A stretch of DNA of 64,000 bases. Origin: Tyto alba (taxonomy: Eukaryota; Chordata; Aves; Strigiformes; Tytonidae). The notes beneath the pieces are model-generated. The model was not told the origin of the DNA. It saw only the letters and a list, made by a program, of their open reading frames with translations, and did not search any database. A program made the translations under genes and the position numbers. The DNA is taken from the NCBI RefSeq assembly GCF_018691265.1, contig NW_024881278.1:2294001-2358000 (forward strand), written 5' to 3'. The first letter of the stretch is position 1. Each line of letters starts with the position of its first letter. Shown piece after piece: positions 23,906 to 37,050 of this stretch.

Positions 23906-24983
23906 TGTCCTGGGTTTGAGTGAGTGGTGGGGTTTTTTGGCAGCAGGGGAGGAGGCTATCGGGGCGGCTCCCTGTGAGAACCTTCTCGAAGCTTCCCCCA
24001 GCTCCACGTCAGCTCCACCTCTGCACCAAAACTGAGCCCATCAGCTGCGCCTCTGCGATAACGTATTTAAGAAGGGACGTGGTGAGGAGCAGTGGGACTG
24101 GTGAGGAGGAGTTGCTGCAGCTGCATGAACACCAAGGTCAGTGGAGAAACGGAGGAAGAAAGGAGGGGGGAGGTGTGCCGGAGCAGAGACCCCCCTGTAT
24201 CCTGTGGTGAGACGGCAGGGCGGCCCCCCCTGCCACCCATGGAGATCTACGGTGGAGCAGACACTGATTTATGGCTTGTGAGGGGCCTCTCTTGGTCAAC
24301 CAAGATGACTGTGCCCAGAGAAGGCCGGGGTCTTGTGGGAAAAGGCAGCCCCGCTGCTGTAGTTCAGCACTGGGAGGATTGCAGCATGTGGGGGAGTCCC
24401 ACACCGGAGCAGCTCGGGAAGGGCTGCAGCCGTGGGAGGGGAGAAAGTTGGAGAAAGTTGGTGACCCACAATGGAGCGGTGTAAGGAAACGCTGCGGCCC
24501 GTGGGAGGGACTCATGTTGGAGAAAGTTTGTGGAGGACTGTCTGCTGTGAGAGGGGGACCATGATGGATCAGGGGGAACAAGTTCCAGGAGCTCCCCCCA
24601 CCGCAGATGGCAGAAGTGGCAGCACTGACTGCACCCCCATTCCCTGCCCCTGCGCCACTGGGGGAGGAGGTAGAGATATCGGGAGCAGAGCTGAGCCCGG
24701 GAAGAAGGGAGGGGTGGGGGGAAGGTGTTCTCAAGATGTGGCAATGCTTCTCACTGTCCTACTCTATTAAGTGTTGTTAGTGTCTGTAATAATTGTATGT
24801 TCTTTTTTTCTTCCCCTAATGAGTCTGCCTTTTGCTCGTGATCATAACGGGTGTTTTTTTCCCCATCCCAGTCCTATCTCAAACCCTAAGCCTGGCTCTC
24901 TGTCCCTTCTTATTGCCGGAAGAGAAGGGGGAGAGAGTGGCTGCGTGGTGTTAGGCTGCCAACCAGGCTCAAACCACCAGACA
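23906..24983 (+). mobile_element. solo LTR of an endogenous retrovirus, ERVL-type (copy A)
   Basis: The element begins TGTCCTGGGTTTG, ends CAGACA, and is flanked by a perfect 5-bp target-site duplication AAAAC (23901-23905 and 24984-24988). TG...CA ends with a 5-bp duplication fit the ERVL class; ERV1 usually gives 4 bp and ERVK 6 bp. At 1078 bp it is the length of a single LTR, and the duplications flank it directly with no internal gag/pol region. It is therefore a solo LTR left by recombination between two LTRs. A TATA-like TATTTAA lies at 24064-24070, and a degenerate poly(A)-signal region lies near 24785-24795. All open frames inside it, on both strands, are non-genic. It shares its whole layout with the element at 38369. 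Confidence 0.9.
24064..24070 (+). promoter_or_regulatory. TATA-like box of LTR copy A
   Basis: TATTTAA in the 5' part of the LTR, at the position expected for a U3 promoter. The other copy has ATTTAAG at the aligned position (38534-38540). Activity cannot be judged. Confidence 0.4.
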
Positions 24984-24988
24984 AAAAC
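24984..24988. repeat. target-site duplication, right copy (AAAAC)
   Basis: Exact partner of 23901-23905. Confidence 0.85.
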
Positions 24989-27300
24989 TCATTTTCCTTC
25001 ATATTGCTCTAAAACCATCAAACTTGCAGATTGGATGAATGTGCATAGGTGAGATTGCCATCAAGTAGATGACAATCACTGACACAGCAATGGTCATAAG
25101 CTAAGTCAGAAAATGTTCCCCATTCAGAGGAGACTGATACCTGAGAAATATCAGGCTTGGCTGACCGGCCATGCTCCATCTCTGGTAACCATTATCCTAC
25201 ACATTGAAGGTCAGAGTAAGTGCCCTTAAATTTCAGGACTGGAGTCTGTGATGCATGTCCTAGCTCCATTTATCCTTCCTACAGGGAAAATGTATCAGCC
25301 CAATATATCAGCTAGAGAAAGAAGCAAAACTTAAACTGACACCATGGGGACATCAGCACTGGTCTCATAATCTGTCATGTATGGAAACAAAAATAAAAAT
25401 GATCCAAGAAAAACATTGCAGCCAGGCAGAGAACAACTGATGGCACAATAGAGCTCTTGCAGAGGGCTATATTCCTGCCTATACATATGGTTTGCAGTCT
25501 GATTTGCTCAGTACCATCTTTAGTTTAACTGTCCATTTAGTTTGAATTGCATGCAATACTTACGGAAGCATACGTGGGACTGACATGAATACAAATGAAT
25601 TACTTAGGTCTGGAGTTATGACAATGACACCAGGAAATGAATTCCCAGGGGCTTTAAAAGAGGAGAAAAAAAAAAAAAAAAATCACTGTTGCCTTTTATT
25701 TGAATTCCTGTTATTTTCAGCTTCTAAAAACATTACCTTAGTTAACTTTCTGCACTAAACTTTTATGATATGAATAAAGTTCTTTTCATTACAAATAAAA
25801 AAGCATACTCCCTGGCATAGCAGCCCTGCTATCATATTTAAGGCACCTCCCAGGGTAGAGCTATTCCAGATTAGAGAGAATTTTCATTTGAACCAGAGGC
25901 TGGATTGCACTTTTCATTTCTGTATGCCACAGCAGACAGGAGCAGCCGGCTGGGATCCTTTAGAAGCAATGCTGTGCTGTTAAGTGGATTGACTGCATTC
26001 TGCAATGCAGCAATTCCCAGTGATCCCATAAATTGCAGCCCAGAAAACACTGACCAGTGCCTGTTCTTGTTTATCACAAACCGCGAGAGCCGGTGACTTC
26101 CACTTGCACCTTGGTCCCGCCCAAGGAAAGGGCCATGACAAAGAGGGAGGGAAAGGTGGAGCTCACCACAGGCACAAACTCCTTGGAGCAATAAATATTT
26201 TGCTCCCGTAAAGCTGTTGCTGTGGGATTTTGAAGCTGAAATCTGCTGTGCTTTAAGCCTGACAATGAGAAGCATTTTGTTGCTTTGCTCCCAGCTCAGG
26301 CCTCGGCACCCCACATTTTCCTCTTCATGTCTCGCTTCCCCTCACCTGCCAGCTTTGGGGCTGGGGAGGAGAGGCGATGACTCCTTTCAAGCCCTTGTGC
26401 CAGCTCGATCACAAAGGTCAAGACGAGTCAGTGATCTCATGTCAAGGTCTGGCTCCTTTGAGAAGATGCTCTTTCAAACCAGCTTCCCTGGCACCAGCTG
26501 AACAATTAAACCCTCACAACCCAACCGTGGCAAGCAGAGCACAGCCTCCTTGTACACTGGCAGAGTCAGAAGTCTTGCTGCCAAACCCACGCACAGCCTC
26601 CTCCCACACCTCTGAGATACTCCAGGTGGTTTTGTCAGCAAAGCGCAATACTAGCATGAATAACACACCAATACTGTCAAGGACAGTGAAGAGCAATCAG
26701 CACAGCCAGCCCTGCTCTAAATGCTGCCAGAATATTTATAACCGGAGTGTTTTGCCCAGGGACCTGCAGCCTAATTTAGGCTCCTGTTTCCTGCTTTCTT
26801 TTCTCTCCCCAAACACACGACAGTCTTCTATCATTAATCTCCAGAGTTTCATACATCCAGTGTCCTGAACTTGTATTTCTCTTTCCTGTAGATACAACCT
26901 CCCCTCCTATTTCACAGAGCCATCGACCCAGTCACCTTTGCCGGCAACACTCAGAGCTTCACAGGATCAGGCTCCTTACAATGAATAATTCATTCCCAGC
27001 TGTCTGTGCACACACTTGAGCAAAACTAGTAAAAGTGGTTTCACACAATAGGCTATCCGGCCCCAGCTCTATCCTCCCATCTTGGTTTAAGAGTGGCTCC
27101 TTTCAGATTTATTCCTAACTCCTTCACAGACGTTTTCGCTAGACCAGAAGTCAGTTCTGCTCAACACAAGTGGCTGTGCTGGTTCTTTTATCCTCCCTGA
27201 GCTCAGCCAGTGCAGTTTGGTGCACTGGCACCGATACCAAATTGCAAGGGGAGTTTAGGAAATTACCTGGCAGCAGTGAGGCTACGGGTAAGGATTTTCA
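24989..27300. other. non-coding stretch
   Basis: No supported gene. It contains an A17 run at 25666-25682 and several mildly GC-rich short frames on both strands at 25870-26870, none with recognisable protein features. Confidence 0.6.
25666..25682. repeat. A17 homopolymer
   Basis: Uninterrupted run of 17 A. Confidence 0.96.
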
Positions 27301-27525
27301 GCAAAATCGCAACCAGATTTGAAGCGACGTGAACGTCCCGTCAGGAGCGGGCACAGCCGTGCCGAGGTTGCGCAGGTTCCACCACGCTCACGTAACTCAG
27401 CGGAGCCTCTGCCCAAGTTCCCACGAGGTGAGGGAGGGAGGGAGCACACAGCCTGACCGCGCACCCCTGCCTACAGCACCCTGCTCAGTCTGTGTGGAGG
27501 ATGCCCGAAAAAGGGCCCGCGTCCC
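27301..27525. promoter_or_regulatory. CpG-dense patch
   Basis: About 18 CpGs in 225 bp, in GC-rich sequence surrounded by AT-richer DNA. It may be an unmethylated regulatory element or orphan CpG island. No open frame longer than about 73 codons and no clear splice or promoter motif supports a gene here. Confidence 0.35.
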
Positions 27526-28392
27526 TCTGATACAGACTCTGACCCTCTGACTGCTCGCCTCTGGGCATTTGGAGACTCATGTCCCCCTTAGGGGGGGGTG
27601 TCTTTTCAATCCTGGTCTTTGCTACAGACTCAAGAAACACCATGTCTGCCTGACTCCTTTTAGAGATTGCAGGGCTTCTCTCAGCTTGCACTGCTCATTT
27701 CCTATGCACTGGGGCAAACGTCTTCCTTGCTTTCAACCAGTGATGCACATCTTATGGAGGAACAGCGGATTAAGGACTTCACCTGTGCAAGACTGTAATT
27801 ACTATTAGTGCTAATGGGAAACGTATCTATTTCAAAGATGCTCTTTTAGACAGATTTTGTGCATTAAATAGGGGTAGGTGAAATGTTGCAGGACAGGATT
27901 TTAGTCAGGAAAAAAAAATGCAGAGCTGATTGACTGAAACCACTGACCCTCACTGGCACTGGAATGGGAAAAATGAACAAAATATTTTCAATTTGTATTT
28001 CAGATTATAACTCAAGACTAAGTAACAGGTATGGAAAAGCCCTTAACACAACCAACAAAAATCAAACCTAAAAGGAAAGGATCTTTACTTTTGCTAGCTA
28101 AAAAAGAATTCAATTACTCACCCAGCACTAACATGAGGGCAGAGAAGCGGAGCATTCCCTGCCATCAGCACGGGGGAGATTTAGGTGGGTAATTCCATTA
28201 GCACCATGGAGGACCCTCCACGTAAATCTTTGTGGCATTAATGAGGAAATGAGGCATCAATAATACAAGAAGTTTGGGAATGGTTCCTTGGCTTCACTTC
28301 TGGATCTCAAGCAAGGACATCTCAGGTTTCCCATCTCTGCCAGAGCACGGCTTGTGCATTGCTAAATCTTCACACAGGCTCGGGGCTATAGA

Positions 28393-28414
28393 GTTTTAGA
28401 GGTGTTTTAGAGGT
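28393..28414. repeat. perfect 11-bp tandem duplication
   Basis: GTTTTAGAGGT occurs twice head to tail (28393-28403 and 28404-28414). Simple local duplication. Confidence 0.9.
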
Positions 28415-28560
28415 CTCACAGTGGCCCTGGAAGCAAGGAAATGTAAACCGTTGCAAGGAACAAGAAGGACGAGCGCTATATCCTTAGCAATCACAAATTT
28501 GGATGCCCTTAAAAGCTGTGCATTAAATTACATGATAAAGGAAGAGAAAGAGTTAACCAT

Positions 28561-28790
28561 TCAGGAGTGAGATTTGCTCCACGCAGCAAACGCGCAAAGC
28601 ACTTGGCTCTGTCACATCCTCACCACGTAATTGTGCGAAGGCTTTCAGTGTCGCAGCTATTGTTTCATCTCCTTATCGGCACTGCACACTGCCGCGGGCT
28701 CCGAAGCTCTTCCCCGAGTGGGCTCCCCCCGGGATGTTCGCACACATGAAGAGCCCCATTAAGATGAAAGCGCTCCCAGCCCCTGCCCAT
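28561..28790. promoter_or_regulatory. second CpG-dense patch
   Basis: About 14 CpGs in 230 bp, including ACGCG, GCCGCGG and CCCGGG-like sites. It lies 1.0 kb downstream of the patch at 27301-27525, so the two may belong to one regulatory domain. No transcript evidence is visible. Confidence 0.3.
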
Positions 28791-28881
28791 CCTCCTGCAC
28801 ACTGTCTCGGCAGACTCGCATGATGTGGAGCAAAGGAACAGGTTTTGCTTTTAAGTTAGAAAAGTAGCACTGCTGCTGGGG

Positions 28882-28906
28882 AAAAAAAAAAAAAAAAAAA
28901 AAAAAA
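28882..28906. repeat. A25 homopolymer followed by a G-run
   Basis: Uninterrupted run of 25 A, followed within five bases by a G8 run (28911-28918). Confidence 0.97.
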
Positions 28907-31900
28907 GGCTGGGGGGGGTGTGTGGAAACTGGCTGCTCTTCCAGTGGTGGCTTTTTCCACTCAGTCTCTAGGCCTGCTAGATCTAGAGATAAGACCTATC
29001 AGATAAAATGCTTTATGTTTTCTAGCAGCTGCTGCTGCATAATCACACCGAGCTTGCTTACAATTGAAAACACAACTTATTCCAAATACTGATCTTATTT
29101 TTAAAAAAGATATCGCTCTCCAGCACCTAAAAGGGGGAAAATAGCAACTACCTGGGGGACAGACATCCACCTTTCTGAAATTTCTATGTGGCAAGGCCAC
29201 AAGGACCACTGCCCGTGGGAAGACGGGAGCTCAGCACACTGCTGCTGGAGGAAAGGACAGGGACCTCCCTGAGCACCTTCTCAGCCAGAGGTAACGGGAG
29301 AGGACTGCAGAACCCTGCACAGCTTGATCAAAACCCGGAAGGATTTTTTTTTCCTAATTCTGAAGGGAAAGAATTTATTTGAAATTTTGCAGCGGGATTA
29401 ACAACTTTCAATTCTTCAGTGTGCTCTCTTTTTTAAGGTACTGAAGGAGAAGACACCCCAAAATAGCAAAAACTTTGTGTATATTTTGAAATCCAGTTTG
29501 GTTCTTGATGGCTCTTCCTTCTGGCCTACCAATACTCCTCACTTGAGACTCTCACAATTTCAAATGAACTTCTGATTGTGCTTGAACCCTTCCGTAGCAC
29601 ATCAAGGGAAGATGCATCTGGCCACCTGGATCACAGATTCACACATCTACATTATCACCATGCCAGCACGTTTCTGCTAGGCTGCTCTTCTTAAACTTTG
29701 ACACTCTTCTCAGTGTGAGATGCAAGAGCAGTTAGCAAAGGAAGAACCTCCCTCCCCTGCAATCAAATCCTGAGGTCTTTCCTGCTGATTAGACATCAGT
29801 CCATATCCCAAGATGGGCAGCATAACTCCCATGTTGCTCTAAGATCACTGAACTAAGCCTACCAACTAGGAGAAAAGTTGGTGTGATTCACTACTTTTCT
29901 ACTCAGCTGAGTTTGGAGGGTGGAGACACAGCATGCATTATTATTTTTGCTTTCCCAGTGCTGCTACTTCTTGAAAAGGAAAGCTTTGCAGCAGGCTTAC
30001 TGTTTGCAAGAGTTCCAGAAGATGCAGCCGAAGCTTTCACAGTCCATTCTTCCACCTCCCAGCCAGGGCCTTACACAGAGGGACTAACAAAAGTCAACAT
30101 GCAGCAATTAGATGGCCTTTCTTTCACACAGGCAACATGCAGATGCATTCACAGTGGCTGCATCTGTCCTGGCCCCAGCTTGGGTGAAGACTTGGCTAGA
30201 TCTAGTTTGAGCAGTACTGTGCCTCTGGGTAAAAGCCCAGCTAAAGCAGAAGCGGTTGCAGCAGCTTGCAGTTACACCACCTGAGAGCCCGCTCCCCCGA
30301 CATCTTTATCCCACCCTGGCTTTGCAAACCATTTTGCAACTGTGTTGGCAGCTCAGGAATTTAATTGCGAGTCCCATGATACTGGGTGGTGGTTTTAATG
30401 AAAACTGCAGCTCCTGGGGAGTGCAGGAATCTCAGCTTTCATTTAAAACCAATTAAGACTGCTAATTGCAGAGGCAACCTGAGAACACCCAGCAAGAAAG
30501 TCCTCAAGGATGGAAATCTGAAAGTAAATAAGAAGACCCTCTTCCTTCACTGCCCATTGTTTATTTAATAAAATGCTCTCAGGATTTTCAAACTACTGAC
30601 ACGGAAGGCCTGACTTGTATGTACAAAGCTTCATTTTAGAGATACTGATATTGACATAGTGGAATGGGCTGGCAGGGAGAGAAGATAACAATTGCTTTAA
30701 GCATTAGTAATTACTTATTTTTATAATAATACGAAGAAGATTAAAGCATTGTCACTGTAGCTTGGAATAGGTGAAACACATTAATTGATAGCAGCCATTA
30801 GAAAAAGGGCCACACAAGGCAGTTTAACAGCCAGGCAGAATTACCAGTTCCATTCCTTTAACATTCATATATTGCAAGGGTGTGAATTCAGCAGGGTTCC
30901 GGGATTACGGGGCAGCTGTGGAGTATCTGGAATAGAAGAAAAACACAGCTCAAGTTTAAAAGAAAACCAGAGCAGCTTGATTTATGTCACATCTAGATCT
31001 GAAAATTAGTATCACACCCTTCCCTAAATGTTGGAGCTTGGGAGCTGGTAAGGAATAAAGCCTCCAGTATTTATGATTAAATGGGAAAGGATGTGTCTGT
31101 TTTCACAAATCCAGCTGGTTTGCAGAGGAAGGGAATAAGGACAGCCAGAGTCTTGTATTCTAACTATAAATGATGATTCTTTCCTCCAACTATTTTCTGG
31201 TTATTAAATTCAAGTTGAAAAAGCAGTTTTCCTTATGTTTACATACCCACACAGTTAATTGGAAGTAAAAGCATGTCTGTTTATGGCCAGAAGTGCTACC
31301 CCTGTTTGAGAGAAACAGGTTATTGTGCAAAATTCATGTAATTGGTTTCCATAGCCCAAAGCAAATCAGGAATTATTTCTTATAGCAGAGGAGCAGATTT
31401 ATACTGAAGTGTCCCTTGAAATTTCTCATTCAAAGGCTGATGGCTCTAATGACTGCCTTCAAATTGCTATCAGTAAAAGTCTACGCAAAAAAAGAAATTC
31501 AGTGTGCAATTTGGCAAACAGCTGTACATTCACAGCCTTTAGCGACTAATCTAATCTGGGCTCTAATTTCTCTTTGTGTAGATCTGTAACATATACAGGC
31601 TTGATCTTAATAAGGCCATTAGCACAAGTAGATTTACTCAGGCCCATAAGTGCTTGCAGAATGAGATCCTGCTTATAGTCAGCTGGCACGGGGCCAGACC
31701 CATCCTTAACCAGTGCCGCACAGGCAAAAAGCCTACTTGAATTTTTCCCCTTCCCAGCAGGTTTCTTACCAACCCCCCTGGTAAAGGCACCTGGTGAGCT
31801 TGAAATCAAACTACCCCAGTGCAGCCCCGTGCAGAGACACGGAACCTCAGGTCCCAGCTAAGCCCGGTCCATGCCCAGGTGGCGGCACCGAGCCAAAACG

Positions 31901-34900
31901 GGGACTTGCTCCCAAAGCCTGGGAGGGTCTCCCTTCCCCGGAGCCACTGGGAGTTGTACTGACCCTTCCCCAGCCATCCAGAGCCAACGGGACGGCAACG
32001 CAGGAGAAAGGGAATCGCCTGCTATCTCATTCCTCCTTCACTTGTTGATGAGCCTCCTGAGTTCAGAGTGAGGGACTGCCTCTGATTAAACTGAATCAAA
32101 TGTGCGTGTTTACAAGACGTTTTGACCGACAAATCATTTCCCCTGTCAGACCGAGATACGACAATGATGATAACTCAAATTTTTGGAGTCAAATGGCTTT
32201 GGAAAGCTTTCCTGCCATTACAGTCCGTGAATGTCAATGGGTCTAGCTAAGTACAGGTGAAGACTGATGGTAGCACTTTCTGCATCTCCTTTTCCCACCA
32301 GAGAGCTCTCATTGGCTGGCAGGTCTTCCCCAAAAAAGGATGAAAGAAGACACTGTATATTATTCTTACAATTTGAACTGTATTGAATTTATCTTTGCTT
32401 TTCCCATTAAAAACAGGTTGCAGAAGATACCAGTAGGAGTTAAACATTGCATTAGTTTCTTTCTGGAATAAGAGATCTCCCTGAAATATTGAGGTGTCTA
32501 AACAGCTAAAATATCTTTCCAAAGTAATAACACGACCGTTAAAAGAAAATTCAGAACATTATTAAAAAATCCCCAAACTATTTTAAAGCCATAACCCATT
32601 AAAGTGAATGAGTTAATACAAATCTTGACTTCGAGTCTCTTTCTTAACCTCTTGTGTCTGGGACAGGAGCCCCAAAACTCTTCTGGTACCCTTGTGGGGA
32701 AGCCCAGGAACTTGCCCACTGATGTCTCCTTTAGCCTGCACTGTCCAGAGGTCTGTAACAGCTTTGATTCACATTCTGAAGCCTCGCTTTGCAAACATAA
32801 AAGCTCGAACTGGCTGGTTTTGCTCTGTGAACCCCTTTGTCCATCTTCAAAATTGAGACAGGGAAGCGGTTATGCTTAGCACAAAGCAACAAAACAGGTG
32901 AGGAGAGCTCAGATACTGTATGTCAAACTACCACCTGTCACAGTACCTTTGCCTTCCTATTTCTAGAAGTGTTGCCATACTGCCTCCTTTCCCAGCTCCC
33001 TCTCTGTTTATTATTTCCTTTCCAGGGGGATATCAGGAGGAAACAATGAAGAAAGCAGAAAGGGAGAAGGAGCAAAGGCCCAGCACAGGTCACACCTGTG
33101 CTTTGGGCCCCTGCGCTGCTCTGCACGGACGGAGGAGGAAGGGGGGAGAAAGGGGAGGAAAACCTGGGAAATAGCATGAGGCAGAATAACTGACTGGAAA
33201 AAAATATAGCGGCTGGATTTGCTGATTGAGAAAGGAATAAGAGAGCAGACTCAATACCAGCCTCAAAAGAGCAGGTACTGGAGGAATTAATTGGAAACAT
33301 GAACAAACTAAATATTAGTAAGAAAACAGCGTAAGCAAAGCAAGAGGGTAAACAGGCAGTGCTACAGCACAAGAACACAGATGAATCCCCATATTAAAAA
33401 ATTACATTTTTACTGAAGGAATGTTGACAAAAGCAATTTCAGTTGGGAGCAATGCTCACTGAAACAAGTGGAAACTTTTGCATTGTCTTAAATAGATACT
33501 GTACCAGATCCTCAGCCCTTGAGCAAATAATTGTGAGATGAACCAGGTATGCAAACAGGTATGGGATTCTCTTATGCTGTCTTTAGCAATGCAAAAATAA
33601 TCCACAAAGTGGAATTCAAGATACATCATTCATGCCTGGTAATCACCGTGCTTATTCACATGAAGAAAACTGGCCCAACCTACATTGCAGTCAAGAAATT
33701 AAGAGTTGGAATCAATGCCTATGCAAACAATAAGACTTGGCTGCAGGGATGGAAACCCTTAGAGAAATCCAGGTATCTGGATCTCTCCAGCACTGCGGTG
33801 ATGGGGGAGGCATTTTGCTTTTGTTATATCTCCAGTACACATCTGTACAAAACAGGCATCTGATAGATGAGCTACTTGGCAACTGCTTGACAGGAGGGAT
33901 AAAATTTTAAAGAGTTTGGGCAGATAAAGGACTGGTACAGTGCTTTATTGGTGAGGGCTGGAAGAGCGTAGGAAGTGCTGTTACTATTTAGTAGCCACCA
34001 GTTATCAAAACATCCCTGCTTTGGTTTAATTGTTTACAAGCAAAACCTTTGAGATGAGTAACCTTCCTCAGGTGCCTTCTATCTAAGGTGAACAGGAGCT
34101 TTTTCTTAATCTGTCGTAGCACCTATCCTTATCTGCAGCAAGAAAGGCTACAAGAGAAAGGGACTTACTAAACAAAAATTCCGTGTAAAAGGAGAAACTG
34201 TATCATTCCTCCTACAGGCTAAAGAGAATAAAAGGATTTCCTACATCTGCCTCTGCAGAATTCAACACTGTACCCTGGCACCTATTTTGCCACTTAGACT
34301 GGGTTTGTCAGTGCATAACAGGCCCAAAGCAGCCAGAATGACTAGTGTCACCTTTGAGCTTTTTCCTGGACCTCAACCTCAAGAGGCCAGGAGGACTCCA
34401 TCCAGCGACACGGCCGCAGTCACCCTGCTCACCTCCCCTCAGCACCATATGTTTCATTGCCTACTCTGGAGAAAGCTTCGGGGGTACACGATATACCACC
34501 AGAACAAAACGTAGAAATGGAAATTAGACCCCAGGTTGAATGTTTTCCATCATTGCTGTTATCCTCTTATTTATTAAAGAGAGTTTCAAAAAAATCTTGT
34601 CTGTCTTGAGATTTCACAAACAACAAATGTATTTACAGTGATACGGTAAGAGAAACCCCCAAGTGCTTCCAGAGCTAGAGAGATTGATAGACTCTTACAT
34701 GGTCTGTGGGACCTTAGCCCTCATTAAGGTCAAGCCAAATTACCTTACAAATAATTTAGCTACAACCTGCAGCTCCTTGATTCTGTACTGATGGATTATG
34801 CAGCCATTAATCAGCTCCAGGTTTGGGCTTTGCCTTTGACATTCAGCTTACTCCGTGCTGGTCCTCTTATTGAGTTTTTCAGATACATTCATTCTCAGAA

Positions 34901-36303
34901 AAAATAATAATCTCATTCCCTACTAAGCACTGATGATTCCTCATGTTTCATGAAATATTGAACACACTTTTTAATAAATTTGTTTGTAATGCACCAATTT
35001 CATTTTGCCTACTCCCAAGGAAGCAGATTTGAATTTGATGGGCTAGAAGACAGGAGAGAGTATTTATCACCTTGCACCTAAGTCTGTAAGTTAGTTGCAG
35101 AGCCATAAATTTGGAAGACAGAACAGTAACTGATCTTCAGTTAATTTCCTGGAAAGTCTGAAAACTTTGTTCTGGGTGATCACTGACAAAGATATAATAA
35201 CAATAAAATAACCCAAGATGGCCAAACACAATTTAATAGTTTCCATAAAGGTCATTTTTATCAGAGCTCTGCAGGACTTCATTCACTGATACAATACCAC
35301 TCCCTCCATATAACTGTGATAGTGAAAATTCGCTTTTATACCCTGATCAGATTTTTTTTGGCTAGGACTTCTATAGCTATGTTTAGCTTTCAGACATGAG
35401 TCTTTAATAAGAACTACCTGTATATCCAAGGGCTGAATTTCACCCAGTGAGGACGTTCAGCGAGGTTTAATTTTGACAGATGATCAAAGGCCATGGCCTT
35501 ATAACTCAGTGCCTGCTTCAGCTCCCGATGAATAGTGGGTATACTCTTGAAATAAAGCTTACTTCCCATCACTGTCATAAAGCAAGCTGTAGAACCACCC
35601 TTTCTTCATTTGTCATTATTATTAATATATCTTCTAGCTCATGAAAAAAAGAAAACTCCTTTTCATAAGTGATTAATGAACCTGCAGATAGTCCTGCAGA
35701 TACAGAAAATAGGCTTCCAGGGGCCTTTCTGCTTCAAGTACTGCTTATTTACATGATACCTACATTAGCTGGAAATTAGGTACAGCTTTGGTTATTTTGA
35801 TCATTTTCCCATCTAAACAACACCAAAACCTTCACTAAGCCTGCAGACCACCAGGTCCCAGGCTTGCAGCACTAGTCTGTAAGGGCATGATTTTGAGGCA
35901 GTTGTTGAGAAAGCCTTTTTTGTAAATCCCCAAAATACATGAGTATGATGGATCAGCAGGGCTCCATGTCCATTGAACTGCTTCCCTGCTGTCCAGAAAA
36001 GGAAGAGGACACGCTAAAGGATCAAGTTTGCGTGCAATTCCCTTCCTATTAAACGCCGATACAGGAAATAAGAGTTAATTACAGATTTCCCTATTATAGC
36101 CTCAAAAAGCCCTATTAACTGCCTCTCTCTCTTTATTTAGTACTATTTTGCATAAGTACATTGATCTATCAGGTGAATCAAACCCCATATCCTGGCTTGG
36201 CACATTTGACTCCATTCTTCAGATAGGAAAATACACTCTACAGAAAGCACTCATTTGTAAACTTGGGTTAGGTTAGTACATATAGCAACCTCGACATGTA
36301 GAA

Positions 36304-36339
36304 GTTTGTTTGTTGTTTGGTTTTTTGTTTGTTTGTTTT

Positions 36340-36371
<32 letters not shown>

Positions 36372-36374
36372 TTT
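36304..36374. repeat. (TTTTG)n / (TTTG)n simple repeat
   Basis: About 70 bp built of TTTG units passing into TTTTG units, ending in a T9 run. Confidence 0.95.
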
Positions 36375-37030
36375 AATATTATTTAAAAAAACTCCCAATC
36401 CACAGTGCTGTCCTGCATACTTGTGCATGAGTTACAGCAAACTAGGCAGCATGTGGCAGGGCATCCTTCACGTCTTCGTGGGTCAGTGAAGGTCTTTGGT
36501 TTCATTTGCTGCCCCTTGTATTATCAAATTTTGTGATTTTTACATGAAAAGTAGAACATCTGTCACAGACAAAGAAAGAGGGTTTGGGTGTTTTTCTTTC
36601 TGCAGGAGATACGGAAAAATTTTTTGTAGATATTTCTAGTAATGGATTAAATGGTTTTATATGAAACACTCAAAAATAGTATTTCAATTTTTAATTTCTT
36701 AGCAAACATTTGTTTGACTTCAAGAAATCAAAATGCAAGTGAGACCTTTACATTAATCCCAGCTGTTTCCTCTTCCTATTCATGGGAAATTTTCATAATA
36801 ATAAGTGAAACATTATCATTTGGTATTTGCCCTACCCCAATTAGTCTTTTCCTTATTAGATCCAGCTCTAGCCTCCTGAGACCCTTATTGTCTTCTAAAA
36901 ATACACCTCACTCAACTCATTGTAGGGAAAACTTCAGGATTTTAAAGCTAAAAACAGAAGACAAAGAACAACAACAAAAATGGGAGTGAGAAGAAAAAGA
37001 AATTTGTTATTCTGTTTTTTGTTTGGGTGG

Positions 37031-37050
37031 TTTTTTTTTTTTTTTTTTTT
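37031..37050. repeat. T20 homopolymer
   Basis: Uninterrupted run of 20 T. Confidence 0.97.

Noticed and set aside
24092..24770. Several long overlapping open frames on both strands
   Set aside because: They lie inside the GC-rich LTR copy A; the overlap of frames reflects composition, and LTRs of this type carry no gene.
28393..28414. GTTTTAGAGGT doublet, reminiscent of the start of some CRISPR repeats
   Set aside because: The copies are directly adjacent with no spacers and the genome is vertebrate; it is a local tandem duplication.
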